Part shown: positions 1 to 4,450 of the stretch, piece after piece | Layout of the letters: each line of letters starts with the position of its first letter | Numbering within the stretch: the stretch's first letter is position 1 | Assembly (NCBI GenBank): GCA_016293645.1 | Contig: JAEDDW010000099.1 | Location: forward strand, 1-6,137 | Source: Treponema sp. | GTDB taxonomy: Bacteria > Spirochaetota > Spirochaetia > Treponematales > Treponemataceae | DNA: 6,137 nucleotides | Direction: 5' to 3' | The notes under the pieces: generated by a model | What the model saw: only the letters and a program-made list of their open reading frames with translations | Databases searched by the model: none | What the model was told of the DNA's origin: nothing | Translations under genes and position numbers: made by a program

Positions 1-13
1 GCTCACCGATCCT
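1..13 (+). repeat. Right half of a REP-like hairpin element, cut by the window edge
   Basis: The first 13 bases, GCTCACCGATCCT, are identical to the right half of the complete hairpin at 72-101 (bases 89-101). In that copy the same bases form the end of the loop (GCTCA), the inner stem strand (CCG), the bulged A and the outer stem strand (TCCT). The identity continues one more base, to the A at 14. The left half would lie outside the window, so it is not known whether this copy is complete. Confidence 0.6.
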
Positions 14-24
14 ATCCACACCGA

Positions 25-52
25 AGGATCCCTGAGTCTGTCGAAGGGTCCT
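25..52 (-). repeat. REP-like hairpin element, copy A
   Basis: Read on the minus strand, this is AGGA-CCC, a 13-nt loop TTCGACAGACTCA, then GGG-A-TCCT. It makes a 7-bp stem (4 + 3) with one bulged A. It shares the 14-mer at 23-36 and the 15-mer at 38-52 with the copy between sufB and sufD (4386-4399 and 4418-4432). Transposition or RNA-level activity cannot be judged from sequence alone. Confidence 0.75.
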
Positions 53-63
53 CCATCAATTTT

Positions 64-101
64 TCAAAAACAGGACGGTTCGACTGACGCTCACCGATCC
101 T
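64..101 (-). terminator. Probable Rho-independent terminator of the PQ-loop/SGNH gene, formed by repeat copy A'
   Basis: Read in the direction of the leftward gene, the stop codon is followed at once by a hairpin: AGGA, bulged T, CGG, a 15-nt loop, then CCGTCCT. The stem is followed by GTTTTTG (70-64), a short U tract in RNA. That arrangement is terminator-like. Against it, the stem is short at 7 bp with a bulge, the loop is large, and the U tract is only five residues. Confidence 0.45.
72..101 (+). repeat. REP-like hairpin element, copy A'
   Basis: On the plus strand this is AGGA-CGG, a 15-nt loop TTCGACTGACGCTCA, then CCG-A-TCCT. The architecture matches copy A (4 bp, bulged A, 3 bp), but the inner stem is CGG:CCG instead of CCC:GGG. 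All three inner pairs are kept although two of them are changed on both sides. Its last two bases are part of the stop codon of the minus-strand gene that begins at 1062. Confidence 0.75.
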
Positions 102-1062
102 AACCTACGTAATTTTCTGTCATTTTATCTTCCGCTATATTCTTCATTGCATAACTGTAGATTGTTTTTGCCACATCAAAAATCGGCCTCTTCATGTTAA
201 GGCCCATGGTAACGGCAAAGTCAACGGAAGCCTTTGTAGCTTTTGGATTCCACAAAGATGCATATGCAAGATCAACGTAGACTGCCTGTTCCGACGAAGC
301 GATTGCCTTGATGTGGTTGTTCATTTCGTCTACCAAAGGCTTTTTCCCTGAATTGCAGATTGAAACCAGAGCAAGACGGCAGTTTTTATTCACCATCTTT
401 ATGGATGAAATAAGTCCAAGATATAAACTGTCGAATTCAGAGGGATTGTTTTTGAACAGATCAAAGTCCTCGGCCCCAAGATGAAGTATGATTCCGTCTG
501 AACCAAGTTCCTTTACGTTTTTTACAAAGTAATCATTCGCACTTCTAAGGGAAAGTCCATTTGCACTTTTGTTGAACATCTCAAAATCAAATTCAAAATC
601 ATTTTCAAGCTGTTTGACTGGAATGGCCATATCAAAACTTCCACCAAGCAAAGCGATGTTGTAATGCTTCTCAGGTTTCATGAAAGCATTGCGTGGAATA
701 TAATCGTAGTCCTCAACGCTGGTAAATGTAAAGTTTTCCTTCTGAGGCATGAACTTCTTGAAATTCAGCTGTTCACCGGAAGCTTCTTCTCTCTTTCTAT
801 CGAGAGCCTTGTTTCTGAAATAAACCGCAACGTTGGCAAGGACAATCACAAGATTCATGAAATAAACCGCAAGAACATAGTTGAACTGATGGGAAATCAT
901 TTTTGCGACAATGCCGGCAATATAACCAGTTATGATAAGACAGATGAAAGCAAGGCTTGAGCTTTTTGCAGTTCCGGCTCTGTAAGCCTTGACGACATTG
1001 ATTGGCCATGAAAAACCAAAACAAACAAGCATTGCTGCTTCAAAAAGATGTGCTAAATTCAT
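100..1062 (-). CDS. PQ-loop (SemiSWEET-like) membrane domain fused to a degenerate SGNH/GDSL-like domain
   Basis: A 320-aa protein of unknown function with two parts. Residues 1-84 carry three predicted membrane helices (about 5-25, 36-56 and 62-82). The first ends in a GFSWP motif at 16-20, followed by a basic loop containing Lys25, Arg28 and Lys33; this resembles bacterial SemiSWEET/PQ-loop proteins, where a three-helix unit dimerises to carry small sugars. A charged linker (about 83-130) leads to an alpha/beta domain with an SGNH-hydrolase pattern: NIALLGGSFDM (135-145), where GGS replaces GDS and Ser142 sits at the nucleophile position, and HLGAEDFD (194-201) at the GxND block. The final DxxH block is not visible (VDLAYASLW, 263-271), so classical esterase activity is doubtful. 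Positive charges after helices 1 and 3 predict a cytoplasmic C-terminus. The start is supported by GAGG (1069-1072) 6 nt upstream of ATG and a good promoter at 1111-1138. Domain calls are from pattern recognition only. Confidence 0.8.
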   Translation of the reverse strand: MNLAHLFEAAMLVCFGFSWPINVVKAYRAGTAKSSSLAFICLIITGYIAGIVAKMISHQFNYVLAVYFMNLVIVLANVAVYFRNKALDRKREEASGEQLNFKKFMPQKENFTFTSVEDYDYIPRNAFMKPEKHYNIALLGGSFDMAIPVKQLENDFEFDFEMFNKSANGLSLRSANDYFVKNVKELGSDGIILHLGAEDFDLFKNNPSEFDSLYLGLISSIKMVNKNCRLALVSICNSGKKPLVDEMNNHIKAIASSEQAVYVDLAYASLWNPKATKASVDFAVTMGLNMKRPIFDVAKTIYSYAMKNIAEDKMTENYVG

Positions 1063-1110
1063 AATATACCTCGATCAAGTTTTTTTTCTTCTTTGCCAGA
1101 AGTTGATTGA

Positions 1111-1138
1111 ATCATACCCGTGATAAAGAAACTTTCAA
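1111..1138 (-). promoter_or_regulatory. Sigma-70-type promoter of the PQ-loop/SGNH gene
   Basis: On the minus strand, TTGAAA (1138-1133) and TATGAT (1116-1111) are separated by 16 bp. Each box matches the sigma-70 consensus at 5 of 6 positions, and the AT-rich DNA upstream could act as an UP element. A start near 1104 would give a leader of about 40 nt ending in the GAGG ribosome site. The leader includes a 5-bp inverted repeat, CTTCT/AGAAG (1088-1092 and 1098-1102), of unknown significance. Confidence 0.6.
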
Positions 1139-1185
1139 TTTTTTGTAAGTATAAAAAAATGAAATATTTTTCGGATTATTTTTTT

Positions 1186-1199
1186 TACTTTCAAAAGTA
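1186..1199. promoter_or_regulatory. Candidate operator palindrome in the divergent promoter region
   Basis: TACTTTCAAAAGTA is a perfect inverted repeat with 6-bp arms and a 2-nt centre, 17 bp before the first kinase start codon. Part of it, ACTTTCAA (1187-1194), recurs exactly at 1131-1138, where it covers the -35 box of the leftward promoter. A regulator binding both sites could co-ordinate the divergent genes. The region is very AT-rich, so chance is a real alternative. A weak rightward promoter may overlap (TTTACT 1184-1189, 16 bp, TATCTT 1206-1211). Confidence 0.3.
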
Positions 1200-1216
1200 T
1201 TTAATTATCTTATTTT

Positions 1217-2491
1217 ATGATAGACTACCGGAGTATGAAAAAAGCAAGAGCGTCAAAAAACACAAAAGACAACCTCAACAATCTCAGAAAGGTGATAATC
1301 AGAACTCAGATCACGCTCATAATCACCATCACCATCCTGCTGAGTTTTGGCGGCCTTTTCATAAACATCAGGGCAAACGAAAAATCCTTCAACCAGAATC
1401 TGCAGAACACAACAGCTCTTGTTTCAAGGCTTTACAATTTTACAAAAGATCTAAGCCAGCCGGAACTATGTGCTTACCTTGACGGAGTCGCAAAAGACCT
1501 TGCAGGCGTTGACATTTTTTCCGTCGTAGACAAAAACAACATGCGCATCTACCACACAAGACATGAGCTTATAAACACGGAATACGACGGAAGCCATCCA
1601 GATTTTTCAAAAATGCCGTCAGATTATTTCATTGAAAATTCAAACGGTCCTTCAGGCCCACAGCGAAGAACATACTCTGCCGTTTATGATGTAGAAGGAA
1701 AATATGAAGGTTTCATCATGACCATACAGCTGAAAACCACAATACACACAGTAACCAGCCATACGGTACTTCTTTTTCTCCTGGTGACCTTCGGAGCCAT
1801 ATTAATTGAAATTTCAATATGCGCACGACTTTCAAAAAAAATAAAGAAACAGTTTCTTGACTTTACGGAAGACTTTGAGGGCACAAAGTTTCTTGTTGAT
1901 TCCATGAGGGCAAACAACCACGATTTTACAAACAAGCTTCATGTAATACTTGGTCTCATCCAGATAGGTCAATATGAACAGGCGCAGAAATACATCCAGA
2001 ACATTTCAATAATTCAAAAAGAAACAGTCACTTTCATAATGCACAACATACAGAACCCTTCCCTTGCGGCCTTGCTGATCGGAAAAATCGCAAGGGCAAG
2101 TGAGTGCAACGTAAAATTCACACTTCATGAAAACACACATTTCAACCAGGACGACATAGACATTCCGTCAGAAGCGCTCGTTACAATCACAGGAAACCTC
2201 ATCGACAACGCCTTGGATTCGATGAACACTTCAAACAATACGACAAAAGAACTTTCCATAGGCATTTACACCAGCAGTGGCAAAATGCTTTTAACTGTCC
2301 AGGATTCAGGAACAGGAATTGCCGAAGGTTTCATAGACAGAATTTTTGACAATGGATTTTCCACAAAAGGGAGCGGAAGAGGAGTCGGGCTTTTCCACAC
2401 AAAGCAGCTCATTGAAAGTCTCGGCGGTGAGATTTTCGTTGAATCACAGGTTGGGAAAGGTTCGTGCTTTACAGTAGAATTGAACAAATAA
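1217..2491 (+). CDS. Sensor histidine kinase of the CitA/DcuS type, lacking the cytoplasmic PAS domain
   Basis: Membrane sensor kinase of 424 aa, partner of the regulator that starts 30 nt downstream. Helix 1 is at about 26-49 and helix 2 at about 182-202. The extracytoplasmic region between them looks like a single-Cache sensor domain: FSVVDKNNMRIYH (101-113) and RRTYSAVYD (150-158) match the ligand-contacting parts of DcuS/CitA sensors, with Arg110, His113 and Arg150/151 in the positions that bind carboxylates. The H-box RANNHDFTNKLHVILGL (231-247) makes His235 the phosphoacceptor. The ATPase domain has the N-box GNLIDNALDS (326-335), DSGTGI (363-368), an F-box around IFDNGFSTKG (376-385) and GRGVGL (387-392). 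DcuS and CitA have a PAS domain between helix 2 and the H-box; here only about 30 residues lie there. The start is uncertain: ATG 1217 has no ribosome site, while in-frame ATG 1235 has GGAG only 1 nt upstream. The exact ligand is unknown. Confidence 0.92.
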   Translation: MIDYRSMKKARASKNTKDNLNNLRKVIIRTQITLIITITILLSFGGLFINIRANEKSFNQNLQNTTALVSRLYNFTKDLSQPELCAYLDGVAKDLAGVDIFSVVDKNNMRIYHTRHELINTEYDGSHPDFSKMPSDYFIENSNGPSGPQRRTYSAVYDVEGKYEGFIMTIQLKTTIHTVTSHTVLLFLLVTFGAILIEISICARLSKKIKKQFLDFTEDFEGTKFLVDSMRANNHDFTNKLHVILGLIQIGQYEQAQKYIQNISIIQKETVTFIMHNIQNPSLAALLIGKIARASECNVKFTLHENTHFNQDDIDIPSEALVTITGNLIDNALDSMNTSNNTTKELSIGIYTSSGKMLLTVQDSGTGIAEGFIDRIFDNGFSTKGSGRGVGLFHTKQLIESLGGEIFVESQVGKGSCFTVELNK

Positions 2492-2521
2492 AGTTTAGAT
2501 AAACATCTGGAGTAACAGAAA

Positions 2522-3211
2522 ATGACTTACAAGGTTTTGATTGTGGAAGATGACCCCATGGTCGCAATGATCAATGAACAGTATGTAAAGCAGAATAAAA
2601 ATTTCACTGTAAGTTCCATATGCAGAAATGGAGACGAAGCACTTTCATTTCTTGATGATAACGCAGTTGATCTTATCGTTCTGGATGTCTTCATGCCGGT
2701 CATGGATGGAGTCGAAACTTTAAAGACCATACGTGAAAGAAAAGTTTCCTCAGAAGTAATCATGGTCACTGCAGCAAACGATACTCAGACACTTGAACGC
2801 ACGATGCATCTAGGTGTCCTGGATTATCTGATAAAACCTTTCACTATGGAACGGTTTTCCATTGCCCTTGAAAAATTCATGTCCCAGAACAAGACTCTGA
2901 AAGAAAACACGATTCTCGACCAAAAGAGCATAGACCTTCTCATGTCAAGCAAGCAGGAATCAAAACAATTCTTAAGGGAAGCAGAATATCCAAAAGGAAT
3001 AAACAGAAAAACATTGTCTACCATCATGAATTTCTTTGATGAAAATACAGGGTGGCAGACCGTAGACATGATAGCAGACAAGCTGAAAATCTCCATCGTT
3101 ACTATCCGCCACTACATGAATTATCTTGTAGAAAAAAGAATTGTAATGGAAGACATAAACTATGAGACAGGCGGAAGACCTTCAATGCTATATAGAAAGG
3201 CTGATGCTTAG
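2522..3211 (+). CDS. Response regulator of the CitB/DcuR family
   Basis: A 229-aa cytoplasmic transcription regulator, activated by phosphotransfer from the kinase encoded just upstream. The receiver domain (about 1-120) has acidic residues Glu9, Asp10 and Asp11, phosphoacceptor Asp55 (LIVLD), Thr83 and Lys105 (LIKPF), all as expected. A linker leads to a C-terminal helix-turn-helix of the CitB/DcuR type: NRKTLSTIMNFF (161-172), then WQTVDMIADKLKISIVTIRHYM (178-199), and the closing GGRPSMLYR (217-225) typical of the family. Length is close to that of DcuR. The ATG has GGAG (2509-2512) 9 nt upstream, and the 30-nt gap to the kinase holds no hairpin, so the two are probably one transcript. Family members usually activate nearby carboxylate transport or fermentation genes. 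None is visible here, so the divergent PQ-loop gene is the nearest candidate target. Confidence 0.93.
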   Translation: MTYKVLIVEDDPMVAMINEQYVKQNKNFTVSSICRNGDEALSFLDDNAVDLIVLDVFMPVMDGVETLKTIRERKVSSEVIMVTAANDTQTLERTMHLGVLDYLIKPFTMERFSIALEKFMSQNKTLKENTILDQKSIDLLMSSKQESKQFLREAEYPKGINRKTLSTIMNFFDENTGWQTVDMIADKLKISIVTIRHYMNYLVEKRIVMEDINYETGGRPSMLYRKADA

Positions 3212-3222
3212 CAAAAAACTGC

Positions 3223-3251
3223 AGGGATACTTCGACAAGCTCAGCAACCCT
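3223..3251 (+). repeat. REP-like hairpin element, copy B
   Basis: AGGG-A-TAC, a 13-nt loop TTCGACAAGCTCA, then GCA-A-CCCT. It has the same plan as the other copies: 4 outer pairs, one irregular position (A opposite A) and 3 inner positions, of which two pair. It starts 11 nt after the regulator stop codon, in the convergent gap with sufD. No U tract follows it, so it does not look like a standard terminator. Confidence 0.65.
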
Positions 3252-3256
3252 ACATG

Positions 3257-3293
3257 CTTTACAAAAAGACATTTACCGGTTTAATTTGTAAAG
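3257..3293. terminator. Inverted repeat in the convergent gap, possible bidirectional terminator
   Basis: CTTTACAAA (3257-3265) and TTTGTAAAG (3285-3293) form a perfect 9-bp inverted repeat around a 19-nt centre. It lies between the response regulator and sufD stop codons, where a shared terminator would be expected. The stem is AT-rich, the loop is long, and neither side has a strong U tract, so termination is only a possibility. Confidence 0.3.
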
Positions 3294-3299
3294 ATTTAT

Positions 3300-4334
3300 T
3301 TAGTTTTCTTCTCCGACAAAATCCATTACTTCTTCCGCTGTCTTTTCATCACCAAGACAACGTGCGGCAGTGTTTATCTTTGCACGGATCATGAGATTCT
3401 GGGCAGTCTTTTCGTCTACACCTCGACTCTGCATGTAGAAAAGGATTTCCTTTCCAAGGCGTCCAATGGAAGCACCGTGACGACCTTCAACAGCTTCTTC
3501 GTCGCATAGGATTACAGGAAGGCTTTTGTTGACCACCTTAGGATCAAGAAGAAGGACATTTTCCTGCTCATCACCCTTGCTTTCGGCACAACCGTTCTTA
3601 AAGTCGATTGTTCCACGCCAGGTCTTCTTTCCAGTTCCGTCTACGACACCATCTACAGCCATGGTGCTTTCAGTTTCACGTCCCGTATGCAATGAAACAT
3701 AGTTTACATCAAGGCTTTCCTTGTCATTGACAAGATAGGCATTGTGTCCATTGAAGTGAGACTTATATCCTTCAAGGGCATTGTAGTTTCCCCAAATATT
3801 GTCTTTTCCGCCAAGAATGATTTCTGTAGTTTCAACAGTTGCATTGTCGCCGGCTTTACTTCCAAATGAAACAAAAGTCTTTGCAGATTTTCCGCAAAGG
3901 TTAACAAGGCCAACACGAACAAGAGCATTGTCTTTTGCAATGACACGGATTCTAGCCCCTATGGTTCCGTCAAAACCTTCTGCCGACTTAAAGGCAAAAA
4001 TGAAATTGCTTTCGCTGCCCTCACCTGCGGCAATCTGAATTTCATCAACACAGCTGTCATTCTCTGCGGAATACACAACGCGCACTGTGTCCGTTTTTTT
4101 ACCTGCGTCAACTGAAAATTTTCTCGCTTTAAATTTCAGGCCGTCAAAGGCGGAATCAAATTCAGCGCCCATGCCTGTAGCAATCGATGCAAAAGAACCA
4201 TCAGCGCCACAAGCGGCAACTCCGTCAACCAGGGAAACAGAAGGTTCCGCCTGAATTCCTTCAACGCTTTCAAGAGAAGCATTGTTTATCTTTAAGAAGT
4301 TCCATGTCAAAGATGGAAAATTATTTACTTTCAT
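3300..4334 (-). CDS. sufD: Fe-S cluster assembly scaffold protein SufD
   Basis: SufD, 344 aa, cytoplasmic partner of SufB in the SufBC2D complex, where clusters are built and SufC ATP hydrolysis drives conformational change. The C-terminal signature of the SufB/SufD family is clear: DEEAVEGRHGASIGRLGKEILFYMQSRGVDEKTAQNLMI (278-316). His286 in GRHG matches the conserved His of SufD (His360 in E. coli) at the SufB-SufD interface. The middle is the repetitive beta-strand core with low sequence conservation, as usual for SufD. It is shorter than E. coli SufD (about 420 aa), mainly in the N-terminal part. The ATG has AGGAG (4341-4345) 6 nt upstream. The gap to sufB is 116 bp and holds two hairpin repeats, one ending 6 nt upstream of this ribosome site. 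No sufS or sufU/sufE follows; the next gene converges. Confidence 0.9.
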   Translation of the reverse strand: MKVNNFPSLTWNFLKINNASLESVEGIQAEPSVSLVDGVAACGADGSFASIATGMGAEFDSAFDGLKFKARKFSVDAGKKTDTVRVVYSAENDSCVDEIQIAAGEGSESNFIFAFKSAEGFDGTIGARIRVIAKDNALVRVGLVNLCGKSAKTFVSFGSKAGDNATVETTEIILGGKDNIWGNYNALEGYKSHFNGHNAYLVNDKESLDVNYVSLHTGRETESTMAVDGVVDGTGKKTWRGTIDFKNGCAESKGDEQENVLLLDPKVVNKSLPVILCDEEAVEGRHGASIGRLGKEILFYMQSRGVDEKTAQNLMIRAKINTAARCLGDEKTAEEVMDFVGEEN

Positions 4335-4351
4335 TTAAAACTCCTGACTGT

Positions 4352-4381
4352 AGGCAGGCTTCGACGATGCTCAGCCGGCCT
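4352..4381 (+). repeat. REP-like hairpin element, copy C2, just upstream of sufD
   Basis: AGGC-A-GGC, a 14-nt loop TTCGACGATGCTCA, then GCC-G-GCCT. Seven pairs form (4 + 3) with an A opposite G at the position where the other copies have a bulge or mismatch. An alternative 6-bp pairing, GCAGGC with GCCTGC (4354-4359 and 4378-4383), is also possible. In the suf mRNA it would fold 6 nt upstream of the sufD ribosome site. Confidence 0.7.
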
Positions 4382-4387
4382 GCATGA

Positions 4388-4432
4388 AGGATCCCTGAGC
4401 TTAAAACCGCATGTTTTCTGTCGAAGGGTCCT
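4388..4432 (-). repeat. REP-like hairpin element, copy C, with an enlarged loop
   Basis: On the minus strand the stem is AGGA-CCC / GGG-A-TCCT, identical to copy A. The loop is 30 nt instead of 13: it begins TTCGACA and ends AGCTCA, with 17 extra bases between. These extra bases contain their own small hairpin, AAAAC-ATGCG-GTTTT. The stem extends by one A:T pair outside (4387/4433). The element lies 18 bp downstream of the sufB stop codon in the suf transcript. Confidence 0.7.
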
Positions 4433-4450
4433 TACGTACATGAAAAGAAC

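Noticed and set aside
25..52. BamHI-like GGATCC and repeated GGATCCCTGAG considered as cloning or assembly artefacts
   Set aside because: The sequence varies between copies, with matched changes on both stem sides, and sits in natural intergenic gaps. This fits a native repeat better than vector sequence.
1..101. Clustered repeats considered as a CRISPR array
   Set aside because: Repeats are of both orientations, differ in length and stem sequence, lack regular spacers, and recur singly elsewhere in the window.
664..960. Plus-strand open frame opposite the PQ-loop/SGNH gene
   Set aside because: It is fully antisense to a gene with clear helices and motifs, and has no recognisable product.
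1088..1102. CTTCTttgccAGAAG as a terminator or riboswitch element in the leader of the PQ-loop/SGNH gene
   Set aside because: The stem is only 5 bp, on the gene's strand it is followed by A residues rather than U, and the leader of about 40 nt is too short for a known riboswitch.
1120..1482. Plus-strand open frame with a His-rich stretch (HAHNHHHHP), suggestive of a metal-binding protein
   Set aside because: It overlaps the N-terminal part of the sensor kinase in another frame. The His run comes from repeated ATCACC-type codons that encode the first membrane helix (TITIL) in the true frame, and no ribosome site or family match is seen.
3212..3299. Small RNA gene in the convergent gap
   Set aside because: The 88-bp gap is explained by repeat copy B and one AT-rich inverted repeat, and no promoter-like boxes were seen.
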